A stretch of DNA of 43,678 nucleotides from Candidatus Gastranaerophilales bacterium (GCA_944325555.1 CALVAN010000018.1:1-43678), one strand, 5' to 3'. Shown: positions 1 through 7,694, counted from the stretch's first letter. Made by a program: numbers and translations. The notes: a model not told the origin generated them from the letters alone.

Positions 1-72
1 AACAGTAAAGTGTTTTATCAGTAATTTTTCAGCGACAAGCTGCTGTAAAAATTACCTCAAAACACAACTGTT
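1..72 (+). other. Nested hairpin element at the left edge (possible structured RNA)
   Basis: Four stems nest inside one another: 1-6 with 67-72 (AACAGT/ACTGTT), 10-16 with 59-65 (GTGTTTT/AAAACAC), 21-29 with 47-55 (GTAATTTTT/AAAAATTAC) and 30-33 with 39-42 (CAGC/GCTG, loop GACAA). Small internal loops separate them. An ordered stack like this usually means a folded transcript. A terminator follows at 113-147 on the + strand, so the element may be the 3' part of a transcript that begins outside the window. I cannot name the RNA family, and no coding frame is evident here. Confidence 0.45.
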
Positions 73-112
73 TCTAACCAAAGTTCCGTCAGGGCTCCGC
101 CCCGAACCCCCT

Positions 113-147
113 ACGGCTTACAAAGTAAGCCGTTATTGTTTTTTGTT
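113..147 (+). terminator. Rho-independent terminator
   Basis: A perfect 9-bp stem, ACGGCTTAC (113-121) and GTAAGCCGT (125-133), closes an AAA loop and is followed by the T-rich tract TATTGTTTTTTG. The T tract lies on the + strand, so it ends a rightward transcript entering from the left, not the leftward methyltransferase gene. Just upstream is a GC-rich stretch (86-110) with a short GGGC/GCCC hairpin. CCGT at 86-89 could also pair with ACGG at 113-116 and compete with the terminator, but only over 4 bp. Confidence 0.75.
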
Positions 148-200
148 ATCTTGTTTAAATAAAATGCGTTTTTCCATAATAAATATTATCAAACCAAACT

Positions 201-758
201 TTAAACCAATTTTAAAGCCATAAGCAAACCAGCAGGCAAATCTAAAACCTGTGACTGAAATCTTTTATCATTTTTTATTGCTTCTAAAAAATCAGCTACT
301 TTAGCAGCATGAGAAATGACATTGTCTGCAAGTATAATTGCACCTTTAGGCAACTTATCCTTCAACAAATCAAAGTATTGGATATATTCAGACTTATTTG
401 CATCAATAAAAACCATATCCGGAGCAAAGTCTAATTCCTTCAAAATTTCAAGAGCTCTGCCTTGCTTAAAGGTTACAACGGGTGATAAACCGCATTTTTC
501 AATATTTTCTTTTGCAATACACTGCCTTTTTTCATAAAACTCTATAGTAGTCAAATGTCCGTTATTAGCAGAATCTCTTAGCGCATCAGCAATCCACAAA
601 GCAGAATATCCATTAGAAGTTCCTATTTCTAATACATTTTTTACACCGGAGATTTTTATCAACATACTTATAAATTCAGCTGTTTGGTGGGATATATTCC
701 AAAACTCATGCTGGGTTTCTTCTAATTTTTCTGCTAATTGTAAAGTTTCGGCATTCAT
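201..758 (-). CDS. SAM-dependent O-methyltransferase (family 3, COMT-like)
   Basis: A 185-residue protein with a class I methyltransferase fold. Motif I (LEIGTSNGYSALWIA, about residues 43-57) forms the S-adenosylmethionine site. FIDANKSEYIQYFDLL, about 60 residues further on, matches the metal-binding Asp/Asn-Lys segment of O-methyltransferase family 3, which includes caffeoyl-CoA and small catechol O-methyltransferases. LADNVISHAAKV near the C-terminus is the usual third metal or active-site segment. The length is slightly short for the family (about 200-220). The physiological substrate cannot be read from sequence; in bacteria this family methylates small hydroxylated compounds. It lies 10 nt downstream of the propeller-protein gene on the same strand and may be its last operon partner. 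Confidence 0.85.
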   Translation of the reverse strand: MNAETLQLAEKLEETQHEFWNISHQTAEFISMLIKISGVKNVLEIGTSNGYSALWIADALRDSANNGHLTTIEFYEKRQCIAKENIEKCGLSPVVTFKQGRALEILKELDFAPDMVFIDANKSEYIQYFDLLKDKLPKGAIILADNVISHAAKVADFLEAIKNDKRFQSQVLDLPAGLLMALKLV

Positions 759-768
759 TACAAATTCC

Positions 769-2214
769 TTATTTCACTTTTTTATTAAGCAATTGCATAT
801 CACTGATAACAACGGCTGACGGCACTGTTTGAAGAACAGTATTCTTTTTATAGTCATAAACATGATATTTTTTATTAAGAACATTAGTTATAAGCATAAT
901 ATTGGATTTTGGAACAACAACCAATTTTTTAGAAAAACCGCCACCCGGAAGCTGTACCTTTGAAACAAGAGAAAAATCCTCAAGATTAAATACATCAATC
1001 TCATTAGAAGCGCATAAAATATATAATTTATTATCAATCAGCACCATATCAACAGGCTTGTGTGCAAGCTCCTGAGAATATATAAGATCTTTTAAATCGT
1101 TATCCACAACCTGAAGCACATTATTTGTTCTGGAAAGCAAATATACATTATTACCTCTCAATGCTAATTTAGATACGTTTGAGGCATTATAAACATATTT
1201 ATTTAAATAAGTTTCATTCAAGGCTAAAGTATAAATATCACCTGTATTTCTGTCAGAATAAACAATTGCTTCTCCGTCTTCACTTAATGCGATATTTTTA
1301 GGATAACCTTTTACCTTTATTTTTTCCGACAGAGCCATATTTTTTAAATCAATAACAAATATTGCCTGATCATCTAACACAGCTACATAAGCACGTGATT
1401 TGTCCTTATTCAATATTATTTCAGCCGGCTGATATGATAAATCAATTTTTTTTGCAATAACTTCCTGATCAATATCAGCAACTTCAATGTAGGTTTTACC
1501 CGCAGCAGCAACAAGCAAATACTTATCGTTTACAACAGGCTGGACAAATTTGGGGAGATTTTCCAATTTCAATGTATATTTTGGTACAACAGAATCGGTA
1601 GGAATTACATTTACCATCTTGGAGTCAATAGTTGTAACCAAAAGAGTTTTATCCTGCAAAGAGGCAACAGGCGTAATTTTTATGTCATTTTTTAAATTAG
1701 TTTTATCAACAAGAGGTGTTTCCTGCAAAATATTATTAACTCTTGAATCAGCAACATTAATAACAAGATCCCCCATCATTATTTTCATATCCTCAGGAAT
1801 AATCAAGCCGGGCGGAACCAGCATATCTTGAGGGAAAATACCTGTCTTAACAACAAACGGAATATTCTTTGTGTCAGTAACAGTTATTTGACCTTTTGCA
1901 TTTTTTATTACTTTTAACAACGCAAAGTTTGAATCAAAAACTACAACTTCAGGAAGCTGCGACAATTTTTGATTTGACGGATAAGTTGAAACAACTTTGC
2001 CTGCAGCATTCTTTTTGGGATTTGACGGAAGAACAGGCAAAAATACAGTTCCGTCAGGCAAAGAAATTAATCCGTCAAAACGAATACTCGCTTTTGGCAA
2101 ATCACTTTTGATAGTACGGACAATATTGTCAGGCAGTTTAGTCGCATACGATGACATAGCTGATAAGCAGTACACCAGTGCCAAAACAACTGCATTTTTA
2201 ATATTTAACTTCAT
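769..2214 (-). CDS. Secreted beta-propeller (YncE/WD-like) protein
   Basis: A 481-residue protein. It begins with a signal peptide: Lys near the start, then a hydrophobic run AVVLALVYCLSAMSS and a likely cut after SYA (about residue 24). The mature part has repeated beta-rich units such as KSRAYVAVLDDQAIFVIDL and GEAIVYSDRNTGDIYTLAL, typical of YncE-like seven-bladed propellers. There is no catalytic motif. Proteins of this kind usually act in the periplasm or on the cell surface as binding or scaffold modules. It sits 17 nt downstream of dnaJ on the same strand, so it may be co-transcribed with the chaperone genes, although no functional link is visible. Confidence 0.72.
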   Translation of the reverse strand: MKLNIKNAVVLALVYCLSAMSSYATKLPDNIVRTIKSDLPKASIRFDGLISLPDGTVFLPVLPSNPKKNAAGKVVSTYPSNQKLSQLPEVVVFDSNFALLKVIKNAKGQITVTDTKNIPFVVKTGIFPQDMLVPPGLIIPEDMKIMMGDLVINVADSRVNNILQETPLVDKTNLKNDIKITPVASLQDKTLLVTTIDSKMVNVIPTDSVVPKYTLKLENLPKFVQPVVNDKYLLVAAAGKTYIEVADIDQEVIAKKIDLSYQPAEIILNKDKSRAYVAVLDDQAIFVIDLKNMALSEKIKVKGYPKNIALSEDGEAIVYSDRNTGDIYTLALNETYLNKYVYNASNVSKLALRGNNVYLLSRTNNVLQVVDNDLKDLIYSQELAHKPVDMVLIDNKLYILCASNEIDVFNLEDFSLVSKVQLPGGGFSKKLVVVPKSNIMLITNVLNKKYHVYDYKKNTVLQTVPSAVVISDMQLLNKKVK

Positions 2215-2231
2215 CCTACTATCCTTATGTA

Positions 2232-3356
2232 TTAACTGTGAATTGCGTTTTTAAATTTATCTATCAGCTTCTCGCTGGGCTTTTTATTTTCAGATAATTC
2301 AAAAAGCTTTTTGTATAGCCTTTTTTCCTCATCATTAAGTGATTTTGGTGGTTTATATTTTATTAAGACGAGATGATCCCCTCTTTTTTCAGGGTGTCCT
2401 AAATATGGAACACCTGCATTTTTTATAGTAAGTATTTTACCATATTCTATACCGGCAGGCACAACAAGTTCCTTGTCTCCATGAACAGTGCTCACTGATA
2501 CAGTATCGCCTAAAACAGCCTGAGGCAAACTTATAATAACCTCTGAATATATGTTAAAGCCTTCTCGTTTAAATAATTTATGCGGTTTTACATGCATTAC
2601 TACATATAAATCCCCGCTTGAACCGCCATTCTTACCGGCATCGCCTTCTTTTGCAATACGAATTTTTGCATTGTTGTCAACACCTGCAGGTATTTTAACT
2701 TTGATAGTTTTTTCTTTTTCAACTCGTCCTTCACCATTACAAGTTTTACACGGCGAACCAATAATTTGCCCAGTACCGCCGCATTTTGGACAAACAGTAA
2801 CCTGTTGTATGCTGCCCAGGATAGTTCTGGTAACATGTGCAACACGACCTTTACCGTTACAATCCGGACATACAGTAGGCTTTGTTCCCGGCTGTGCACC
2901 CGTGCCATAACATTCTTTGCACATTTCCAAATGATCAATTTTTATTTCTTTTTCAACACCAAAGACGGCTTCTTCAAAATCTAACTCGATATCAAGCCTG
3001 AGGTCATGACCTCTCTGAGGAGCGTTAGGATCAACCTGAGAAGATGAAAATCCTCCCATTCCGCCAAAGAATGATTCAAAAATATCATTTATATCACCAA
3101 ATCCAAAGTCAAAAGGACCCGTACTATCGAAACCGGCATTAGCAAGACCTTCTTCGCCATATCTGTCATATAATGAACGCTTTTCCTCGTTTGACAAAGT
3201 TTCATAGGCCTTGCCCAATTCTTTAAATTTTTCTTCTGCGTCAGGAGCTTTATTCACATCAGGATGAAGTTCTCTAGCCTTTTTACGAAAAGCTGACTTA
3301 ATTTCGACCTGCGTTGCTTCCTTACTTACCCCAAGTATTTCGTAATAATTTGCCAT
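2232..3356 (-). CDS. dnaJ: Chaperone protein DnaJ (Hsp40)
   Basis: A co-chaperone that stimulates DnaK ATPase activity and delivers unfolded clients. From the ATG at 3356 the protein has 374 residues. It has a J domain with HPD at 31-33, a Gly/Phe-rich linker (about 76-105), four CxxCxGxG zinc motifs (146-153, 163-170, 189-196, 203-210) and the C-terminal substrate-binding and dimerisation region. This is a complete type I DnaJ. A GTG at 3365 lies in frame three codons upstream and overlaps the grpE stop by one base, but the ATG gives the usual MANYYEILG start. grpE is immediately upstream and dnaK is absent from the window. Confidence 0.97.
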   Translation of the reverse strand: MANYYEILGVSKEATQVEIKSAFRKKARELHPDVNKAPDAEEKFKELGKAYETLSNEEKRSLYDRYGEEGLANAGFDSTGPFDFGFGDINDIFESFFGGMGGFSSSQVDPNAPQRGHDLRLDIELDFEEAVFGVEKEIKIDHLEMCKECYGTGAQPGTKPTVCPDCNGKGRVAHVTRTILGSIQQVTVCPKCGGTGQIIGSPCKTCNGEGRVEKEKTIKVKIPAGVDNNAKIRIAKEGDAGKNGGSSGDLYVVMHVKPHKLFKREGFNIYSEVIISLPQAVLGDTVSVSTVHGDKELVVPAGIEYGKILTIKNAGVPYLGHPEKRGDHLVLIKYKPPKSLNDEEKRLYKKLFELSENKKPSEKLIDKFKNAIHS

Positions 3357-3364
3357 ATTTCTCA

Positions 3365-3952
3365 CTATTCACTAACTGCAACATTAACAAGTGAAGGTCT
3401 TAATACCTTATCACCGAGTTTATAACCTTTTTGTAACTCAGCAATAATTGTATTTTCAGGATATTCACTAGTCGGAGTCTGCATAACAGCCTCATGCATA
3501 TTAGGATCAAATTCCTTATCTTTTGTATCTATTACCTCAAGTCCAATTTTGGTAAGGACATCATAAATTTGTTTAAATACGAGATTATAGCTATCTTTTA
3601 CGGTATTTACATCATCAACATTTTCAATAGAAGCTTTAGCCCTATCAATATTATCAAGAGCCTCTAGCATCTTTTTCAATGTTTCTTCCGCACCGTATTT
3701 CAACAGCGCCTCACGTTCTTGCATTTGTCTTTTTCTGTAATTATCAAAATCTGCGGCAAGCCTTATATATTGATTATTAACCTTGTCCAGTTCTGATTTT
3801 AGCGATGCAATCTCATCAGTAATTTTTGAGTCAGACTCTTCAGAAGCATTATTTTCTTCTGTTTCCTCAGCGTCAAAATTATCTTTAGCAAACGGATTGT
3901 TTTCAGATTTTAACTCATCCGTATTGGCATTTTCTATATTTTCGTTCCCCAT
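3365..3952 (-). CDS. grpE: Nucleotide exchange factor GrpE
   Basis: GrpE releases ADP from DnaK during the folding cycle. The 195-residue protein has an acidic, low-complexity N-terminus (about 1-45) and a long coiled coil (about 48-85). The family signature region runs through [15 protein letters not shown] and ends in the beta-domain ([19 protein letters not shown]). A well-formed promoter lies about 35-60 nt upstream. It is directly followed by dnaJ, so the heat-shock pair forms one unit without the dnaK gene often found between them. Confidence 0.96.
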   Translation of the reverse strand: MGNENIENANTDELKSENNPFAKDNFDAEETEENNASEESDSKITDEIASLKSELDKVNNQYIRLAADFDNYRKRQMQEREALLKYGAEETLKKMLEALDNIDRAKASIENVDDVNTVKDSYNLVFKQIYDVLTKIGLEVIDTKDKEFDPNMHEAVMQTPTSEYPENTIIAELQKGYKLGDKVLRPSLVNVAVSE

Positions 3953-3985
3953 AATAAAATCCCTTTATTAAATTCAATATATTTA

Positions 3986-4013
3986 ATTATAAATTATCAA
4001 GGCATATACTCAA
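3986..4013 (-). promoter_or_regulatory. Sigma70-type promoter for grpE-dnaJ
   Basis: Read on the minus strand, TTGAGT (4013-4008) and TATAAT (3991-3986) are separated by 16 nt. The -10 box is a perfect consensus. The predicted transcript would begin near 3979 and give a short leader before the grpE ATG at 3952. No CIRCE inverted repeat or recognisable sigma32 box overlaps it. Confidence 0.6.
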
Positions 4014-4025
4014 GGGAATTTAATT

Positions 4026-4089
4026 ATTTCTTAACTTTTCATAAATTTAGACTCGATAGAGTCATTGAAAGTTTCAATTGTTAAGAAAT
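4026..4089. other. Intergenic three-hairpin inverted-repeat element
   Basis: The outer arms ATTTCTTAAC (4026-4035) and GTTAAGAAAT (4080-4089) are perfect 10-bp complements. They enclose GACTC-GATA-GAGTC (4050-4063) and the near-palindrome TTGAAA-G-TTTCAA (4065-4077). This can form a junction with two inner hairpins. It lies between the grpE promoter and the small gene at 4197, so it could be an operator, a DNA cruciform or part of an RNA leader. It is not followed by a T tract, so a simple terminator is unlikely. Confidence 0.45.
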
Positions 4090-4196
4090 GTAATGAAAAA
4101 AAATAAAATTGAATTTAATAAATCGAAAATGTTTTTATATATATACGAGGTATATATAAAATATTTCAGAAGTAAAATTTGAAGAAGGAGTAAATT

Positions 4197-4358
4197 ATGA
4201 ACGTATCAGCAATCGGAAATCTATTCTCAAGCTACAAACAACCTGAAAGAGTTGAACAAAAACCGGTAGAAACAGCAGGTTCACTGGCATTTGGTTCTGT
4301 AGAAACAGCAGGTTCACTGGCTAATAATGTAGGCGGTTCATTCTCAGCTATGGCTTAA
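4197..4358 (+). CDS. Small repeat-containing peptide (53 aa), unknown function
   Basis: The open frame starts at ATG 4197, with a strong ribosome-binding site (GAAGAAGGAG, 6-7 nt upstream), and ends at TAA 4356-4358. The peptide contains two copies of VETAGSLA 11 codons apart. At the DNA level a 23-nt unit is repeated exactly (4266-4288 and 4299-4321), which points to a recent in-frame tandem duplication. The C-terminus is Gly/Ser-rich and holds a Gly-Gly pair (VGGSFSAMA). There is no membrane segment or signal peptide. It is followed by another very small gene and a terminator. I do not recognise a characterised family. It could be a secreted or processed peptide, but nothing next to it looks like a processing enzyme. 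Confidence 0.6.
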   Translation: MNVSAIGNLFSSYKQPERVEQKPVETAGSLAFGSVETAGSLANNVGGSFSAMA

Positions 4359-4413
4359 GGCAAAGTTTTAATCATACGGAGAAACGGACGACTACTATTC
4401 AACCGGGGTGGAA

Positions 4414-4566
4414 ATGACAGAAATTACAGAACTAAAAATAGCGAAATATGCTCTAATAGCCATTTTGCTAATGAGCATGGCTAATTTCTACACATCAATA
4501 AATACACTTGCACAAACTGCAACATACGGAAATTATCCGTCATTATTATCAGGCTACAACAAGTGA
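4414..4566 (+). CDS. Small membrane-type peptide (50 aa), unknown function
   Basis: The frame starts at ATG 4414, preceded by GGGGTGGAA, and ends with TGA 4564-4566. The peptide has one hydrophobic segment (about residues 12-25, YALIAILLMSMANF) flanked by a short charged N-terminus and a polar Ser/Tyr-rich tail. This suggests a single-pass membrane peptide or an uncleaved signal sequence. It lies 55 nt downstream of the repeat-containing peptide and directly before a strong terminator, so the two probably share a transcript. There is no known family. Confidence 0.5.
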   Translation: MTEITELKIAKYALIAILLMSMANFYTSINTLAQTATYGNYPSLLSGYNK

Positions 4567-4596
4567 TAATAAGCAAAAGAAATAAAGAGAAACTTA

Positions 4597-4624
4597 AAAG
4601 CACCCATAATGGGTGCTTTATTTT
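4597..4624. terminator. Bidirectional rho-independent terminator
   Basis: The stem AAAGCACCC (4597-4605) and GGGTGCTTT (4611-4619) has a 5-nt loop. It is followed by TTTATTTT on the + strand and by a T-rich stretch on the minus strand. It ends the two small rightward genes. It can also end the leftward zinc-ribbon gene, whose stop codon overlaps its edge. Confidence 0.8.
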
Positions 4625-4886
4625 AGTTCATTGATTTATAACAATCTTTACAGTAGACTTCTTTACCTAAAATTGGTTTAAACGGAACCTGGGTGTGTGC
4701 TCCGCACTTTGAACATACAACATCATACATCTTTTTTCTGTTGCTTTGTCTTCTCTTTTTTCTGCACTCAGGACAACGTTTTGGTTTATTTACCAATCCT
4801 TTTTCTGCGTAAAATTCCTGCTCACCTGCAGTAAATACAAACTCTGCACCACAGTCCTCGCAGATAAGTTTTTCATCTTGATACAT
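4623..4886 (-). CDS. Double zinc-ribbon protein (87 aa)
   Basis: An 87-residue basic protein with two Cys4 zinc ribbons. The first is CEDC at about 9-12 with CPEC at about 38-41; the second is CSKC at about 58-61 with CKDC at about 79-82. A Lys/Arg-rich linker (KKRRQSNRKK) joins them. This matches small bacterial 'probable zinc-ribbon' proteins that occur as stand-alone genes. Basic charge and paired ribbons suggest nucleic-acid or ribosome binding, but no member I know of defines the function. The ATG at 4886 has an AAGGAG site at ideal spacing. Confidence 0.8.
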   Translation of the reverse strand: MYQDEKLICEDCGAEFVFTAGEQEFYAEKGLVNKPKRCPECRKKRRQSNRKKMYDVVCSKCGAHTQVPFKPILGKEVYCKDCYKSMN

Positions 4887-4987
4887 TAAATTTTCTCCTT
4901 GTTATAAATTGGTAAATAAATACCATTAGTATGCTTATTTATTTTATACCTTTTCACATAATTAATCAAATAATATGCATAAAAAAA

Positions 4988-5011
4988 GTACCTGATTTTA
5001 ATTTCAGGTAC
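4988..5011 (-). terminator. Rho-independent terminator of the 5062-5607 gene
   Basis: On the minus strand GTACCTGA (5011-5004) and TCAGGTAC (4995-4988) form a perfect 8-bp stem. It is followed by TTTTTTTATG and lies about 50 nt beyond the stop codon at 5062. Confidence 0.8.
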
Positions 5012-5061
5012 CTTTTATTATTCACTTTACACACACGCGAGGAATTATATTAAGTTATTTA

Positions 5062-5607
5062 TTATGCGTACTTAGGTGCTGTTCTTTCTATATTCTTGCT
5101 TTCCTGTTCTTCAACTTTTTGAAGTTCTGCTTCAGCTGCCTTCAATTGAGTTTCAATCATCAATTTCTGGTTGTTGATATCAGTTTCAAGACGTTTTACC
5201 TTAGCGGCCTCAGCCTTACCAGCCGCATCAAGAGCCTGTTTGAAGAAGGAGTTAAATACAAAGTATTGGTTAGCATAAATTGAGTTGGGGTTGGAAGGAT
5301 CGACGAGCATACCGTATTGTCCGCCGGAAGCAGCATTCATATTCATTACATTTGCATTATAGATCTGAGATGATCTCGATGCTTCGAATAATGCCTGCGG
5401 GACGCTGTTGTTGAAGAAATTCATATTCGCCCCGAAAATGCTTGCCGGAGAGCTCATAAACTCATCGGGTGAAATAACCCCATCAGCTACGTTACCTGCA
5501 TAAACAGATAAATCTTGAAGCTTTTGCGACAACTCCATCAATCTGTATTGAAGGTTGTTGATACGCTGAGTCAATTGTAGCTTTCGCATTGTAAAGATTG
5601 CGTACAC
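5062..5607 (-). CDS. Conserved-looking coiled-coil protein (181 aa), unknown function
   Basis: The N-terminus (about 8-35) and the C-terminus (about 130-172, rich in Lys/Glu/Ala/Gln heptads) look like coiled coils. They flank a middle region rich in Asn, Ser, Ala and Met. There is no signal peptide or membrane segment. The arrangement resembles helical proteins exported by flagellar or type III routes, but this is only resemblance. The chosen start is GTG at 5607, because GGAG lies about 10 nt upstream; the next ATG (5589) has no ribosome-binding site. A stand-alone gene with its own terminator. A 17-nt sequence at 5652-5668 upstream is shared with the region before the small gene at 4197. 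Confidence 0.65.
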   Translation of the reverse strand: MYAIFTMRKLQLTQRINNLQYRLMELSQKLQDLSVYAGNVADGVISPDEFMSSPASIFGANMNFFNNSVPQALFEASRSSQIYNANVMNMNAASGGQYGMLVDPSNPNSIYANQYFVFNSFFKQALDAAGKAEAAKVKRLETDINNQKLMIETQLKAAEAELQKVEEQESKNIERTAPKYA

Positions 5608-5786
5608 TGTTTTAATCTCCTACCATAACCAAACTTTATTTAACCTTACACATATATAAAAACATTTTAAAAATAAAAATTGCCTAAGCTGTTTTACGCA
5701 AAACAAAAAAGTGCAGAAAGTCTAAAACACATATTATCAAAGACTTTTGGGCAAATGAATAATTTTTGATTATTGAAAAAATAAAT

Positions 5787-5826
5787 AAATAGTAGCTATC
5801 ATTTATATAAAAATTAGCTACTATTT
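5787..5826 (-). terminator. Rho-independent terminator of clpP
   Basis: The 12-bp perfect arms AAATAGTAGCTA and TAGCTACTATTT (5815-5826 and 5787-5798) have a 16-nt loop. On the minus strand they are followed by ATTTATTTTTTC. The element begins 33 nt after the clpP stop codon. Confidence 0.7.
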
Positions 5827-5859
5827 AAATACAAAAAATTTGTGTAATATTAAGAAATA

Positions 5860-6471
5860 TTAAGAAGGACGTGTAATTACTTTATCAATTAAGCCATATT
5901 CAACGGCTTCTTGAGCAGACATATAATAATCACGCTCAGTATCCTTTTTAATCTTATCAAGAGGCTGAGAACAATTAGAAGCAAGTATGCCGTTAAGCAT
6001 ATTTTTCATTCTCATTATTTCTTTTGCCTCAATTTCAATATCTGTAGCCTGACCCTGTGCTCCACCTAACGGTTGGTGTATCATAATTCTTGAACTTGGC
6101 AGAGAAAGTCTTTTTCCTTTTGTGCCGGATGATAAAAGAAAAGACCCCATGCTTGCAGCTTCGCCAATACAAATTGTGCTCACATCTGCACGAATGCTTT
6201 GCATTGTATCGTAAATCGCCATACCTGCAGTAATAACACCACCAGGGCTATTTATATATAACATGATATCCTTTTCCGGATTTTCCGAATCTAGCAACAA
6301 AAGTTCAGCAACAATAACGTTTGCCATTTCATCATCAATTTCTTCTCCAAGAAATATAATTCTTTCTCTTAACAATCTGGAAAAAATATCAAAAGAGCGT
6401 TCGCCGCGTGAAGAAGACTCTATTACCATCGGCACATAGCTCAAAATTTTGGAATAATCGCAATCTGTCAT
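5860..6471 (-). CDS. clpP: ATP-dependent Clp protease proteolytic subunit ClpP
   Basis: The serine peptidase chamber of the Clp protease, which degrades proteins unfolded by ClpX, ClpA or ClpC. The 203-residue protein has the full catalytic triad: Ser107 in GEAASMGS, His132 in MIHQP and Asp181 in TERDYYMS. The oxyanion-hole segment NSPGG is at 74-78. The length is normal. The ATG at 6471 is preceded by AAGGAG. No Clp ATPase is adjacent, so its partner must be encoded elsewhere. It is a single-gene unit with its own terminator, downstream of a pilin-like gene. Confidence 0.97.
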   Translation of the reverse strand: MTDCDYSKILSYVPMVIESSSRGERSFDIFSRLLRERIIFLGEEIDDEMANVIVAELLLLDSENPEKDIMLYINSPGGVITAGMAIYDTMQSIRADVSTICIGEAASMGSFLLSSGTKGKRLSLPSSRIMIHQPLGGAQGQATDIEIEAKEIMRMKNMLNGILASNCSQPLDKIKKDTERDYYMSAQEAVEYGLIDKVITRPS

Positions 6472-6531
6472 ACACTTCTCCTTTTAAGAAATGATTAAAA
6501 TAATAATATTATTTCAAATTATCAATATTAA

Positions 6532-7212
6532 TTACCAAGGATATTTTTTATCCATAATCCACTCATTATCATACAAATAAGCTGAACAGTACATTGGCAT
6601 TTCAGCCTCTTTATTACAGCCCATTTTGGGATCATTTGCCAATTTATCTCTTGATATCTTAATGTTATATGGTAAAAAAGGCTTTTGTTTTGAATTTAAA
6701 AGCATAAAAATAAACAAATCTTTACCGAAAGTATTTGGTTCTTCAATTGAATTCATGTCAACATATACAATTGCACAAACAGATTCAGCTTTTTTACATT
6801 TGCCTATTGTTTCAAAAGCTATAGCTATACCATTGTTCAAAACGAACGAAGGGTATTTTGATAAGTTAAGCTTGGTAGGTTTCTTTTTAAAGTTTTTGTA
6901 AAAAGTATTTGGAAAGCAGTCACCTGACTCAGTAACACAGTTTTTTTCAACACGCATATACTGAGCAATATAATTATTTATAATGTCAGCATTTCTGTAA
7001 CCTTTTTTAAAGCCCCATATTTCAGGAGTAAAATTTAAATTCATGGAAAACTGCAGGGTTTGGTGCATGTCTGAATAAAAATTGCGAAGACGCATAGTTG
7101 TATTTTTCTTCTCTCTTATTTGATAAAAAACGAAGAAAATGGCCAGTACGACACCTACAAGAACTGCGATTGCTCCAACTGCTCTTAATTTTCTTTTAGT
7201 AATTTCATCCAT
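6532..7212 (-). CDS. Pilin-like protein with N-terminal membrane helix
   Basis: A 226-residue protein with one hydrophobic helix at about 11-31 (AVGAIAVLVGVVLAIFFVFY) followed by a polar extracytoplasmic domain. The segment VYVDMNSIEEPNTFGKDLFIF resembles the conserved D-x-N-x(3,4)-PNxxGxDxFxF feature of type II secretion/type IV pilin-like globular domains. Four or more Cys in the C-terminal half (for example MGCNKEAEMPMYCSAYL) could form disulfides. The usual class III prepilin signal (Gly followed by Phe and Glu+5) is not present, so it may be a membrane-anchored relative, not a processed pilin. No pilus assembly gene is adjacent. Confidence 0.6.
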   Translation of the reverse strand: MDEITKRKLRAVGAIAVLVGVVLAIFFVFYQIREKKNTTMRLRNFYSDMHQTLQFSMNLNFTPEIWGFKKGYRNADIINNYIAQYMRVEKNCVTESGDCFPNTFYKNFKKKPTKLNLSKYPSFVLNNGIAIAFETIGKCKKAESVCAIVYVDMNSIEEPNTFGKDLFIFMLLNSKQKPFLPYNIKISRDKLANDPKMGCNKEAEMPMYCSAYLYDNEWIMDKKYPW

Positions 7213-7289
7213 GCTTTAATAATACCATAGATTAAAAAATATATACATATGTAATATTATTTTTTTTCAAATATACTAAAACATACAAT

Positions 7290-7317
7290 TTGCATAAAAT
7301 AATTCTTAATTTATAAT
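7290..7317 (+). promoter_or_regulatory. Sigma70-type promoter for ebfC-recR
   Basis: TTGCAT (7290-7295) and a consensus TATAAT (7312-7317) are separated by 16 nt. The expected start lies near 7324, giving a leader of about 38 nt to the ATG at 7362. The leader carries AGGGAAGAGG as a ribosome-binding site. Confidence 0.6.
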
Positions 7318-7361
7318 TGAATTATAGACAACACAATAAATAGGGAAGAGGAAAAAACGAT

Positions 7362-7694
7362 ATGAATATCGCTCAAATGATGAAACAAGCACAACAAATG
7401 CAAAAAAAATTACAAGAAACCCAAACTGAACTAGCAAATACCGAGTTCAGTTCAGAGTCAGGCAACGGTGCTGTTTCTGTTATATGTGACGGTCAAGGAA
7501 AATTCAAATCAATAAAATTGTCAAAAGCTGCTTTAAATCCGGAAAATCCTGAATCAGTCGACACCGATACAGTTGAAATGCTGGAAGATTTGATTACAAC
7601 AGCAATCAATAATGCAACAGCTCAAGCAACAAAAGAAATGCAAACAAAAATGAAATCGTTAACAGGCGGAATTAACATTCCCGGTTTATTCTAA
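7362..7694 (+). CDS. ebfC: Nucleoid-associated protein, YbaB/EbfC family
   Basis: A 110-residue DNA-binding protein of the YbaB/EbfC family, which forms tweezer-like dimers and is usually linked to recombination genes. It has a long N-terminal helix (MMKQAQQMQKKLQETQTEL), a central strand pair (SGNGAVSVICDGQGKFKSIKL) and a C-terminal helix ending in a Gly-rich tail, all typical in length and order. Its TAA stop overlaps the recR ATG (TAATG), the classic ebfC-recR pair, which suggests translational coupling. Confidence 0.95.
   Translation: MNIAQMMKQAQQMQKKLQETQTELANTEFSSESGNGAVSVICDGQGKFKSIKLSKAALNPENPESVDTDTVEMLEDLITTAINNATAQATKEMQTKMKSLTGGINIPGLF

Noticed and set aside
4041-4072. Possible CIRCE (HrcA) operator upstream of grpE
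   Set aside because: CIRCE is a 9-bp inverted repeat TTAGCACTC with a 9-nt spacer. Here the arms are GACTC/GAGTC with a 4-nt spacer and the flanks do not match.
5717-5747. Inverted repeat AAAGTCT/AGACTTT as a terminator
   Set aside because: Only 7 AT-rich base pairs around a 17-nt loop, with no T tract in a useful position; the clpP terminator at 5787-5826 explains the region better.
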